Origin: Monosporascus cannonballus
Lineage: Eukaryota > Ascomycota > Sordariomycetes > Xylariales
Direction of reading: 5' to 3'
NCBI GenBank assembly: GCA_004154925.1
Contig: QJNS01000059.1
Location: 1-64,000 of the forward strand
Length of the DNA: 64,000 nucleotides
Shown: piece by piece, positions 11,640 to 23,399 of the stretch
Layout of the letters: each line of letters opens with the position of its first letter
Numbering within the stretch: the stretch's first letter is position 1
Position numbers and translations under genes: made by a program
Notes under the pieces: model-generated
The model's input: the letters and a program-made list of their open reading frames with translations, nothing else
What the model was told of the DNA's origin: nothing
Database searches by the model: none

Positions 11640-14600
11640 TAAATATTTTTTTAGCTTATTTTCTATTTATATCCTTTCAAACCTTAAATTATTTATAAAT
11701 CGTTCGAAATTAGCTTTAGTTAATAGCTTCGTAAACTTATTTATTAGATTATCCTTATTTTTTACATATTAAAAATATATATTACCGTCCTAAAACCTTT
11801 AACGTACGTAATAATATTCGAACCGAATATAACTTTTTATTGGGTTATTTATATTTCCGTTACTTATTTTAATATGCCTATATTATTTTTCAGAATAAAA
11901 ATAAGGGCTTTAAGTATAAGATTTAATTTTGTAAGGAAGTTTTTAATTTTAATCATTTCCGTTATTATTACTCCTGTTTTTACGTATTTTGCTTCCGTAA
12001 TATACTTAATAATAATATCTTATAATTTCGAAAATTACGTAACAGATGTTTTAATTATAAAAAATACATACCTCGTAATAGATTTTGTTAATTCGGAATC
12101 TGTAAAGCTTATATGTATTATTTCGAACAGCCTTAAGTCGTTATATTTCCGGTACGGATAATTTTCGTTTAACTTCTTATATCGAAAAAATAAATTTACC
12201 GTACCGTTTAAAGATTATAATAATCGCTTAATGCCTTCCCGATATTTAAATAATAAGTTATTTATAAACTTAACCCAAATTAAGATCGTAAACATTATAT
12301 CTAATTTGTTAATATAATTGGAAAAATTATATTTTTCTATTAGGCTAACGTATTCGAACGTTTTTTTCCTTATTAATTATTCTATTATACCGTATAATAT
12401 ATTTTAAACAATCCTTAATAAATAACGTAAATACTTTTCGTATAACGTTTAAATTTATTAATTACATTAATTTTTCGATATATTATTATTGGTTTAGTCC
12501 GATATTTCCAGTTAGCGAAAAATGTATAATCGGTGTACCGAGATACTAATTTGTATTACCTAAATTTTTAATAAATACGTTCTTAGCAATTTTTTTAGCA
12601 ATACCCTAAAAGCGTTATTTATTAAAGCCGAAAAATAAAACGTTATCGACGTACGAAACAGTCATAGTTCTTATTTCCGGATTATAATATATCGCATTAT
12701 TCGAAATTAATAAACTTAATCTCTATTTTGTTAATTTTTTTCTTATTTTTTAATTAAATAATTCCGGCTTATTTTAAATTATACAAAAGTTTTATCAATT
12801 TCATAACTTTTGTAAAGAAAAACTAATAAATATCTTTTTTTATATAAATATTAAAATATTTCGTTAATATAAAAAAGACTTTATATAAACGTTTTTCTTT
12901 AAATTATTATTTAAATAAATAGCGATAAAATCAACCTGGAAAATATACTAACCTAAGGCGGTAATTAACGTTATTAAAATCCTATAATTTATAGCCCTTA
13001 TAATATTAACTGTAATTTCGTTATAATTTATTTCTTTCCGTTAAATAAATCTTTTTGCGTAAATACAGGCCTTATACTTTTTTAATTTTCCCGTAAACGT
13101 ATATTTTTTTAATACGTATTTGGTATCCATAAAATGCCCGTAAACCTTTTCGCGAAAAGATATAAATTTAAAAATTTTACGTAAAATACTTTTTTAATTT
13201 CAGTAAAAATCGCTTTAAACTATATTTTTCGTTTGAAACTCTTTATAATTTCCTATATGTTTAAACCATTATCCACTATAAATAACTTATAAATTTCGTT
13301 ATTAAGGTTATTACCAGGATCAAAATAAAAGGTATATATGTTATAATCGTTTTTTTCGTCACTTTTTTAAATTAAAATTTATTTTAATTCGTATAAGAAC
13401 TCCGGAATTTCGTTTAGGGCTTTTAAAATATATAAATCAAGAACTATTTTTTAGACGCCCCGTTTTAAGCTTTACTTATTTCGTTTTCTAATTTATATCG
13501 TTTTTTCAAATAACGTTATCGTTCTTATTTTTTATTTCGATATCTTGTTTTTAACGATATCTTAAACGTTTTTATACGGGTTACGAAAATAACTAAATAA
13601 TCTCTTTTAGGCTAAAAGGTTATCCTGGCATTTTTAAATCCTTATAAATAATAATATATAATATTATTAATAATTTGCCGCCCTTTAATAGCCAAACCTT
13701 ATAATTATATATCTTTTAATACCTTAATAATATTTTTTTACTTCCCGGATTACTAATTCCTTTAATATAATTCTATAATTCGTATCGATTAAGATTATAT
13801 ATTTATTATTAAAAATACAAAAATGATTATTAGGCGGCTTATATAACTATTTCGGTCTAAGATTAAATATATTTTTAAAACATTTAATAAATATTATATC
13901 TTTTACAGTTAATTATTTCATTTTATTAATCGTATAAATTATAACTTCCATTACTAAACCCCAAAAAATATCAGTATTTTTATTTATACGGAAATCGTAC
14001 GCATTTTATTTTGAAAAAACTGGATACTACATTTTGTAATTCCATTTTAATACTGGTTATATAAGCTAGAAATTACCAGCTTAATATTTTCTATAACGCA
14101 AAAAGTCTCGATAATTATTATACCGAATTTTTTATTACCGTTAAACTGCAAAATCTATATTTTTTTCTTTTTATTTAGTGCCTTTAAACGCTTAATTTGT
14201 TACGTAATATACGCGTATAAATATTACTATATTTCGTCCTTAAACCTAAACAAATAATACTTCTTATAATATAATAAATTATTTATAATAAATCCAAAAT
14301 AATTATTATTTTTAATAATAACGAATTTTACCAAATTTACGTCGTACTAAATAATTTCCCTTATATATTATTTTCGTTTTTGAAAATTTATAAACAAAAT
14401 CCTCCGTAATTTCGTTTCGTTACAAATTATATAAAAATAATTTTTATATTTTTAAAGTCCAAATTTATCTCTCTAAATCTTATAATAATCTAAATTAATC
14501 GGTTAATATTAAGGTAATAAAGGCGGCAATATTAAAAAATAATTTTCTTTATATTTTCGACCGTTATAAGAATCTTTTCATTTTTAAAGGCTTTTGTAAA

Positions 14601-15400
14601 GGCCTTCCTTAAGTTATTAATTAGGTTACCGTTATTTTCCTTATTAAATACCTTTCTTAACACGTATCCCTATTAATCGTTTTCGTTTATTATTAAAACT
14701 TTAACGATAAGCTTTAATTTTTTATAAAATTATAAAAAAAGGTTTTTCGAAAAACGTTAATTATTATGAATTAAATTTTATTAGGATTAATTAAGACGTT
14801 ATAATTTAAATATCTTTTTCGTTTACAAAATATTTTTTCGAAAAATACCTTAAATACAAAGTCCTTAATATATAACGTATATTTTATTATAAATTTATTA
14901 CTTTTTCTATTAAAACATTTTAAAAATTATTTAATAATACCGATAAAAATAATAATTATTAATCCGCCGTTTATCATAATTTGAATTCCTTTAAACTTAA
15001 TATTTAATATAATATTTCTCTTAAAGTCGTCGATATTATTCGTAATATTAACGTTTATTTCTAAAGCCTAAAACAATTTATTTCGGTTATTATTTATAAA
15101 AAAATATACGTATAAAAACATTACCGTATTTATAATTATTGTTTTAATTATTTTAGAATAATTAATTACATAAAGCTTAATATATTTTACGGTTTAAAAT
15201 TCAAGGCTTTCGGTTACCTATAATTTAAGGTTTTTATCCATTATAGCACTTTAAGCTTTTTGTTGTACCATTTCGTCGTATTATAATATAAAGTCTTAAA
15301 ACTATTATTTTTTAACGTAAATATTAAAGGTTTTTCCGTTTAACCGGTACAAATCTCTAAAACCTTTAAGGATAAATTACTTTTTGCTTTAATTGCTATT
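11640..15400 (-). pseudogene. Copia pol relic (INT-RT-RNase H)
   Basis: On the minus strand, RT shows QVDFIAIYLNN near 12880-12960 and the catalytic box as YVDNVL near 12637-12660 (YVDD with the second Asp now Asn). RNase H follows with FTDSELTKSITRYVFF and AKYVKTGVIITE near 11900-12110. The C-terminal signature (KLLTKANFERFINNL) lies near 11670-11720. These are Copia-specific and in the expected order. The integrase should occupy about 13700-15200 but is too mutated for its HHCC/DDE residues to be placed. Stops are frequent. Confidence 0.78.
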
Positions 15401-15479
15401 ACGGGTATTACGAAAGTTATTGTTATTATTATTCTGGCCATTATTATTGATTTAACGTTATTTACGCGTTCTTTTTTTT

Positions 15480-16526
15480 CCCTTGCCATTTTTCTGCTTT
15501 TTTTACGGTTTAAGACAATCCTTCGCTATATAGCCGTATTTTTCATATTTAAAGCAAAAGGGCTTTTTATTCTTATTTTATGCGAACTTTCCATTTCTGG
15601 AATTATTATTACTTTAGCCTTTACCTTTTTAGGCGTTATAGGCTTTCCTATTTTTTTGTTATTAATACGGTTATAGGATTTATTATTAAAGTTATTAATT
15701 AATTATTAAAAAACATAATCTATTTACCTTAATACTAATTAAATAATTTTGTACTAATTGCCGGTTCGGTTTTTAATAATAATAAAAAACATAATAATTT
15801 ATTTTTCTGATTTAAATTGCATATTATAACCTTTTATTTCGCAAAGGAACTTTTAGAATTTAATTATAAATTGCATTAAAATTTTTTTATCGTAAAGAAT
15901 TTTACTAAGCCTTCTCCAAAATGATCTTTATTTAACCTTATTTATAGCAATATAAGTTTTCCTAAAAGTTCTTAATATTTTCGTACTTTTCTTAATATTT
16001 ATAGTTAATTTCAAAAGCGCTTCTTTAGAAATTTTAATAATAATTTTTATAAGGCGTAATTAATTTAATTACCTTAACTTTATTCCGTTTTCGTAATTAA
16101 ACTCTTTAAAAATTAAAATTAAAACGTTATTTCAAAGTTTTTAATTAACCGAACCTAATAAATAATTATCCTTATCCAAAGTAAAATCAAAGCGTTTTTA
16201 ACGCAATTTCGTTTTATTTCTATTATTAAATTTCTTAATATTTTCTTTTTTACTTGTTAAAATAATATCTGATTCGTTAAAATTATTTAAATAACTAAAA
16301 AATTATTATAACGTTTTGGTTATTTCGAATAACACTTACATGAATCCGGAAAAAATAATAATAAATTATTTAAATTATCCGAGTTATTACGTATTATACC
16401 ATTATTTTTAAGTAATTTCTTTTTAACGTTTTTCGTCTTTTTCGGAGCGTTTAACCTTTTAATAAATTACCTTAATTATATTTTCCCTTCTTTTATAGGG
16501 TTAATCTTTTCTATATCGTTTCCCAT
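15480..16526 (-). pseudogene. Copia gag relic
   Basis: Starts at a minus-strand ATG (MGNDIEKINPIKEGKI), about 140 bases left of the Fot1-like insertion. It ends after a zinc knuckle at 15515-15556 that reads CFKYEKYGYIAKDC, i.e. C-x2-C-x4-H-x4-C with the second Cys and the His changed to Tyr. A Lys/Asn-rich tail follows. Stops appear where TGG or CAA codons are expected. Confidence 0.68.
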
Positions 16527-16669
16527 TATAATAAATATTTTTTAAATTGCCTAATTTAATAAGCCTAACGCTTTATAACGCTTTCCGCAAACCTTTCGAA
16601 TTTTGCGATCCTTTCTATCGGAATAAAAATAATGGCGTTCTGGCTCTTTATAATTAAGAATTTCCCCTA

Positions 16670-16722
16670 ACGTCCCACACAAGTGAGCGCCACACATAAG
16701 TAAGCGCAACACTTTTTTGACA
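16670..16722 (+). repeat. Left terminal inverted repeat, Fot1-like copy 1
   Basis: Contains two imperfect CACACAAGTGAGCGC-like subrepeats, a layout expected for transposase-binding sites. It pairs with 18486-18538. Confidence 0.85.
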
Positions 16723-16769
16723 CATTTTAATTATTTATCTTCAATTGTCCATTTCTTAATATTAACATT

Positions 16770-18420
16770 ATGGAACGTCTTATAAAAAAAGCGAAAATGA
16801 ACCTAGCTATTTAAGCTAAAAAACAAGACCCGAAACTTAGTTATAAAAAGCTTAATTTTATTTATGAAGTTTTATTTTTTACCTTAATATACCGTTTTAA
16901 AGATAAATACGCCCGAACCGATATTATTTTTTCTTTATAAAAATTAACGGCGACCGAAAAAAAATTAATTGTTAACCGAATTCTTAACCTAAATACGTAA
17001 ACGTTTCCTATCCGGTTTTAATACGTTAAAAATATAATTAATATATTATTTATTTAACGCATTATAAAATATATCGGAATTAACTGGGCGTTAAATTTTG
17101 TTAAACGGTAAAAAAAATTCCAAATATATTTAAATCGGAAAATCAATTATTAACGGATTTTATGCGAAAATCCAGAAATATTTCGTAAGTAATTCGAACT
17201 TATTTGGATTATAATTGCAAAATACGGTATCGCAAAAAAAATATTTATAATTTTAAAGAAATTAAATTTTTAATAAGGTTTTTTATAATAACGGATATAA
17301 TAAATATTAATACCGAAAAACGTAAAAAACTTAAATAAATATAATAAAAAAATAAAAAATAAGTTATAATTATTTAAGTTATTAATTTTTAAAATTAAGT
17401 TATATTATTATTTATTATTATAACGGAAAAGAATTATTTTAAATCTTATTATTACAATAATTTATTATTAACTAATTAAAAAATTATATTAAATAATAAT
17501 AATTAAATAATAAATAAATTAAATTTAAAATAAATTTAATATTTTAATAAATATATTCGGACGCGTACGAAAAGTTCGAAACATTTTTTTCTTTTTAACG
17601 GTTACAAAAGTTATTATTCGATAAAATTCGAAAAATATTACGTTAATTATAATATTATTACATTTTACATACCCGCATATTTTTCGTATCGGCTTTAACT
17701 TTTTAATATATTTTACTTTTTTTATTTTAAAACGTATTTATTTGCGGTATATCGAAAACCTAATACGACGTTATTATATTTATATTATTAAAGAAGATTT
17801 TCTTGCCGGCTTTTATAACATATTTTAAGTTATTATAACGTCCGATAATATTAAATCCGGATTTGCAAAAACTGGTTTTATTTTATTCGATCTTAATAAC
17901 GTTTTTTCCGAATTGGACGTTCCTTTAATTGTACTTATACCGACGGTTTCGCCGCTTACTTCCGCCGATTTTATTTTTCCGTCCGCAAAAACTTTTAAAA
18001 ATATTTAAAAAGTAATAAAATAAAGACGTTATTTATAAAAAAATATTAAAAATTATTAAAGTAATTTATTAATAAAAATAATAAAATCCGTTAATTTTTT
18101 AATGAAAAATAACTTATTACTTTTATACGAAATTATTTTTTTTGGGAAAAAAACCGTTTAATTATGCAAAACGAATTATATTTTGAATAAATATCGGAAA
18201 ACCAAAAATAAACGTTTTTAAAAAAGAAAAATATTTATTATATAAAAAGGATAAGTTTTTCTAGCTTAAAAAAAAGGGGTGATAAAAAAATACAGTTAAT
18301 AATAATTGGAGGAAGTTATTATAAAAGGGTTAAAACCAAGGAACGGAAATATGGCGTTTGTAATAAGCCCGGGCATAATATACGTATTTATAAAAAATTG
18401 TAGATACGTTTAACGAAAAA
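16770..18420 (+). pseudogene. Pogo-type (DDE_1) transposase relic
   Basis: The frame opens with ATG exactly 100 bases inside the element. It reads MERLIKKAKMNLAI, stop, AKKQDPKLSYKKL, which resembles the N-terminal helix-turn-helix of Fot1/Pot-like transposases (the stop is where Gln is usual). The catalytic DDE domain should follow but is obscured by stops. The end coordinate is approximate. Confidence 0.7.
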
Positions 18421-18485
18421 AAATCCGATTAATTTTAATTAATACGATATATTATTGTTAAATTATTTGTATTTGTTATTGCGAG

Positions 18486-18538
18486 GTGCCAAAAAGTGTT
18501 GCGTTTATTTGTGTATGGCGTTTATTTATATGGGACGT
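18486..18538 (-). repeat. Right terminal inverted repeat, Fot1-like copy 1
   Basis: Reverse complement of the left TIR with several RIP-type changes. The terminal ACGT is intact and followed by the TA duplication. Confidence 0.83.
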
Positions 18539-18599
18539 TATTTATTAAATTTATAATATAATAATAATTTATAAGTTATATAAATTGGTTTATGGAATA

Positions 18600-21140
18600 A
18601 AGATATGATATTATTATTTTAAATTAAGCGAATTTCGCCCCTTATAAAAACTTACTTATATTTTTTGTAAAATTAAAAATAGAATTTTTTCGTATATTAT
18701 ATATAATGTAAAAAATAAATGGTTTTTTAAAATATCCTAATATTGTTATTTATCGAAACCGGAAATTACTTTAAATAATTCGATTATATTTTGAATTAAA
18801 TATAAACTTTTATTTTGTTTAATATATTTAAAAAATTGAATAAATAAAAACCGTTTAAATTTAATAAAAATAAGTATTTATTTATCCCTTATATTATTGA
18901 ACGGAAATAATAGCATAAAAAATAATTTGTTCGTTTATTATTTATATTAAAATTTTATTTTTTCTTAAATAGCCGTTTTTACTAAATCGGCTTTTAATTA
19001 TTTATACGTAAATATTTTGGAATTTTAAGGCTTAGGTATATGGAAGAAATCAAGCGTATATATATTATCATAAACTTAACCGGAATTAAGTTATTACGGT
19101 TTTTTTAGCATAATAACTTTATTTTTTTTAAATGTATTAAAATTGCTTTATATATATATTTATTATTAAATAATACGTATTATTAAGTCCTTGTTTTTAT
19201 TCGATATCGCAAATTAAAATTACTTTATTTCGGAAATTTATAAATAATATTTTAACCGGTTAAAAGCTAAAATTAAAATTTAATAATTATTTTGTCCTAA
19301 TTAAAATTCTTTATAATAAATTATATATTATTTTTTATTATCCGAATCCGTTACGTTATTTTTTACTTAAATATTTATATTTTTATAAATAATATAGTTT
19401 TTAGTTTATCTGGCCTAAAGTATTTTCGTTATTTTAAATTCTGTTAGATAAGTAACTTAATTTTATATTTATTAAATACTTAATAAAATATAAATAATAT
19501 AATTTATTTATAATTAATTATATTTAATCGCTTATAATTATAAACCGTTTTACGGAATTATTATTATAAATTCGTAATTAAAAATTTTATAATATATTTT
19601 ATTATATTATTTAATTAATATTTGGAATATCTATACCTAATTTAAAAACGATAATAAATATAGTAATACGGATAAAATCATTTAATTACTTTAAGTTATT
19701 ATATACCTAAATTTGGTTTTCGTAAAATATTTCGGAATTATTAAATTTAATAACTTTTTTTATAACGTTTAACGAATATCTCCGGTTTATTATAATCTTA
19801 ATTAAATAATTACGGATATCCATAATTTTCGCCTTATTATTAATATAAATAATAATTTTAATAATAAAACGTAAATAATTAAATTAAATTAAAAAATAGT
19901 AATTAGTAATCCAGATATATTAAATATTAGGAAATTTAAATATCATTAATTTAAACGTTAATTTTTGAGTATAAAAAATTAACAATATCGATTTCGGAAC
20001 GATTAATATTAAAATGCCGGATTTTTGCCTTATAACTTTATTTAATTAAGCCGCCGATTTAACGAAAATTGTTATATTTTGCAATTGTTTTTATAATATT
20101 ATTAGCAGTTATTATATACGTAAATTAATATATATAAATAAGGAAAATTAAATTTAAATTACGGATATTAATATATTTAAGCTAGAAATTCTGTTATTTA
20201 AATAATAAATATATTTCGGCGATAATAATCAAATTATAACGTTTTTTAAAAAGGAAATTTAATATAATAATTTGGAATTAGTTATTTTATATTTATTCAA
20301 AATTAAAAATAATATAATTATATTATTTGGCAATTATACGGTCGAATAGTTTTGGATTAAGTTATTTTATATCCGCAAATATTAGGATAAAAGTAAATTA
20401 TAAAATTACTAATATAAAAATTTGTTATTTTTCCGTTAATTTAATTAATAATACGATTTAAATAATATTTAAATTAATTATTAACGAAAAAGGTTAAATA
20501 ATTAAAAATTTCTTAAAACTTATTTTAATAACGAAAAAATATTAAATTTTCCTAAAACCAGATTATATACCGTATCGATTTATTTTTTCCGTAAAATACG
20601 GCTTTATCCGCCTAATATAGCGCCTAATATAAGGCGAATAAACCGATAACGTAAAGCTTTTATAAGGTTATCCGCCGTACATATAATATTGGTATATAAG
20701 TTAATTATGTTTATAACGGCAAAAAACCGGAAAAAGTATTAGAGAAAAATAAACGTTTCGATTTAAAAAATTAAATATTCGAAAATTTAAAGTATTTATT
20801 TTAAATCTTTAAATATATTACCCGTATTTAATTAATTAAAAAAAGAATATATTTCGAGATTTACAACGGACGATTTTAAACCTTATATATTATTATTTTG
20901 GTTTAAAAGGTCATATTATTATCATATAAACTCAAAAAAGATAAAGAATTATGGTATATATTAATTTAGATTTTAACTTATCTTTTTATTAAATTAATCT
21001 TTATTTCGTATTAATTAGGATTATTATTATATTAAAAAATAAAAACTTTAATTTTGTATTAAATTATATAGGTTAAAATATTAAAAGTTTCGTAAATAAC
21101 ATATATTACCAAAATTAATATTATTAATTTCTGAGAATTT
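18600..21140 (+). repeat. Unclassified RIPed repeat family, copy 2
   Basis: Colinear with the reverse complement of 7845-10547 across most of its length. It is slightly less mutated than copy 1. A possible frame near 20930-21180 gives KLKKDKELW and then ITYITKINIINF, but no domain is recognisable. The left edge may begin right after the Fot1-like element and any residual Copia LTR. Confidence 0.6.
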
Positions 21141-21180
21141 GTATAAAAGCGCACTAAACGAAACAAAAAAATCACAACTT

Positions 21181-21356
21181 GTTATCAGGCCTTATTTTGG
21201 AGGTTTTATTATTTTTGTAGGTATTATTCCTAAAGGAGTTTAGCTGATACATTGGACCCTTAACAGATATTTCTTGATCAAAAGCTAAAGCTGTGGCTAC
21301 GGCTGCTGCGCTGCAGGCGCAGCCATAACCTCCAAAATGGGGTCCTGATCACGATG
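21181..21356. repeat. Short inverted-repeat (MITE-like) element
   Basis: Arms of about 27 bases at 21181-21207 and 21329-21356 are inverted copies with roughly four mismatches (TTATCAGG...TTTTGGAGG against CCTCCAAAA...CCTGATCA). The 120-bp centre contains a GC-rich palindromic stretch. No coding content and no clear target duplication, so mobility is only possible. Confidence 0.5.
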
Positions 21357-21554
21357 AGGCAAGGCAGGGGGTAAGTGATAAGCTTTATCCGGGTATTGGC
21401 TTAGTAATTGTTCTGGCTGGCCTTTATGTATAATCCCGAAGTGGCGTAACCTTTCCGTTCATTCAGCAAAATACGCTTTGTTTTGCTATTATCTTGCTTT
21501 TTCTAGCTGCTTTTCCCGGATTCGGGTCTATTAAGCCTTTCGTTCTTGTTTTCG

Positions 21555-22271
21555 TTATGCACGAATTTCCGCGGATTCCGTAGATGGATAAAGCCCGGGG
21601 ATAAGGCCGCCGTATCCGGAAAAACCTAGCGGACCGACCGGCCCTATTATCCCAGTTACATGGTAAACAAATTTCATATCTTTTATTATTAAGGTAACGC
21701 GTTTGCCGTAAATATAGCATAAATTGGCAGCTATTAACAATTAATACGTAAATTAATACGTATATTACTAACGCGGACATACCAATAAAAAACGTAATCA
21801 AAGTAGCCTTAGTTGCTTTTTATTAAGCTTTAATAACTAACCGTTAAAATCGGAAATCCGTTCCGCCAGGTAAACCTTGGGTAATTTTGCGTACAAAACG
21901 TTAAAATGGTACCTTTAGTATTAAATGGCTGAAATCTCTTTAATATTTGCGGATTTTTCGAAGCGCAGCGGTTAAACAAAAAAAATTAATTGAAAATCAA
22001 AATTAATAAGGCCTAAAGTACTTACTATCAGGCTTTTATCGTCTGGGCCTTTTAATCGTGCCGGTTGAATCCGCAGCGGTTTTTTTGGCTGTCGGCTTGG
22101 TTTTACCTTTGCCTTTAACCGTATCTTTGCCTTTGGGTAGGTATTTGCCCTCGACGCCTTTGGCTTGCGAAATTACGAGCGGTTTTGAATTAAGATTAGT
22201 ACATCGATTAATACGCGGATTAGTACGTTATTTAATATAAATATTAACTTACGAGTTTTTACGCGCGACAT
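21555..22271 (-). pseudogene. Histone H3-like gene relic (H3 variant or CENP-A-like)
   Basis: A four-exon model on the minus strand: exons 22253-22271, 22026-22163, 21783-21971 and 21555-21730. Introns are 89, 54 and 52 bp with donors GTAAGT, GTAAGT and GTATGT. Exons sum to 522 bases, in frame, for 173 residues. The product has a basic N-tail (MSRVKT, then GKGKTKPTAKKT), KPDTAALRKIRKY, LKVPF, RFVRKITQ, TDFRF, ANLCYIYGKRVTL and KDM, in histone-fold order. Five of six in-frame TAA stops sit where H3 has Gln (RYQ, PFQ, RFQ, ALQ positions). The middle acceptor AG now reads AA. Loop 1 is two residues longer than in canonical H3 and the tail lacks ARTKQTARKS, as in CENP-A, but RFQ is H3-like. A C-terminal extension of about 30 residues is odd. 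RIP implies a duplicate elsewhere in the genome. Confidence 0.78.
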
Positions 22272-22739
22272 AACGAAAAAATTATTTGTCATATCTAGAA
22301 AGTAATATCAAAATCGAAATTAACTAATTGAAATTAACGAGGAGGTACAATTATACCAAAATACAACCGCGCAAAATTTTGCAGTATGTTGTATATGGTA
22401 TAGGTAAAACGAGGTAATGGTATTACGATATTTTAGGTAACTAATTAATAAATTCGTTTTTTTCGAGAATTATTATTTTTAATATAAAAAATTAATATTC
22501 GCGTATAACAAAGATTATATGATAAATAATACTTTAAATTTAAAATTCCAAATTTAAAATAAACTTATTATTATTTACAGAATATTTAGTCATAAATTAA
22601 ATGAATTTTAATAAAATAAATGATACAAAGAATATTTAATAAAGAAAATATTATTTAACGAAGACTATAAATTCGAATATATTTTAAGCAATTAAATTAA
22701 ATTATTTATATTATATAATAATATATAAATTAATTAGCA
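22272..22739. other. AT-rich spacer upstream of the H3-like relic
   Basis: No gene seen. It would hold the promoter of the H3-like gene. A 12-bp palindrome GCAAAATTTTGC lies near 22371-22382; its meaning is unknown. Confidence 0.4.
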
Positions 22740-23399
22740 ATACGCTTATTTTTTGTTGATATACGTTTTCGAACAGATTTTAATAATTTTTTAAAACTTC
22801 TGTAAAATTTGTTTTTTCGTATTCTTACCGATCCAGTTATAACGTTTCTAGTTTTCGTTTGCTTTTTAACTCCTATATTAACTAAAGGCGTTAATAAGCC
22901 AGGTTTCTGTTATACGATAATCTTATCGTAACTTTGTTGCCTTAATAAAAAATTAGTTACATTCGACGTTATTCCGCTATCGATTTAAAATATAACCGTT
23001 TAAAAAACGGGTTGAGGATTGTTAATTTCGTTAACAGCGGAAGCAGGATAAGTAACGTTTAAACCTTATTTTTCCGAAAATTTCGTATAGAAAGTTTTTT
23101 CGATTTTTTTTGCCGACATTCCGTAATTTAGATAAGTTTGTTGCTTTCGATATAATTGTACTAAATATTAAGTAATAAATTTTCTTGTATATTTTGCAAA
23201 TGGGATAGGATAAAAAGATTAATTCGAAATATAAGGTACTTGAATTCGGAACGGTTATACGAATAAATTAATCTCGTTTAACTTTATATTCGTTTTATTA
23301 ATATAATAGCAATCTGGATAAAAAGGTGATTACGGGCAAATATGGCTAGTTCATGAAAAAATATTTCTATTTTACGTTAAAATATAAAAACATTTTAAT

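Larger units (their letters stand above)
11600..16667 (-). mobile_element. Ty1/Copia retrotransposon relic
   Basis: Minus-strand element in Copia order: gag with zinc knuckle (right), integrase region, RT, then RNase H (left). A PBS-like AGAGCCAGAACGCC segment lies near 16630-16655, so the 5' LTR should begin close to 16665, exactly where the Fot1-like element is inserted. LTRs could not be paired on either side and the true ends are unknown. Heavily RIPed. Confidence 0.75.
16670..18538 (+). mobile_element. Fot1/pogo-type DNA transposon, copy 1
   Basis: This 1869-bp element has terminal inverted repeats of about 53 bp (ACGTCCCACACAAG at the left; inverse at the right), flanked by TA on both sides (16668-16669 and 18539-18540), the Tc1/mariner-pogo target duplication. 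It sits in the 5' region of the Copia relic. The right TIR is more mutated than the left. A second copy of nearly equal length lies at 51794-53664. Confidence 0.88.

Noticed and set aside
11874..12161. 95-codon plus-strand frame
   Set aside because: Antisense shadow of Copia RNase H, whose signature reads on the minus strand.
18541..18720. Copia 5' LTR paired with a 3' LTR near 11350-11560
   Set aside because: Expected by position but the two segments show no similarity, so the LTRs are not called.
21463..21801. 112-codon minus-strand frame as a real membrane-like protein
   Set aside because: It reads through intron 3 of the H3-like relic and then in the wrong frame; its N-terminal Val/Ile/Leu stretch is intron sequence.
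22740..23000. hAT C-terminal dimerisation domain
   Set aside because: The minus frame looks coding (VNIGVKKQTKTRNV) but the expected SAxxERxFS-type motif is absent, so it was not included in the transposase call.
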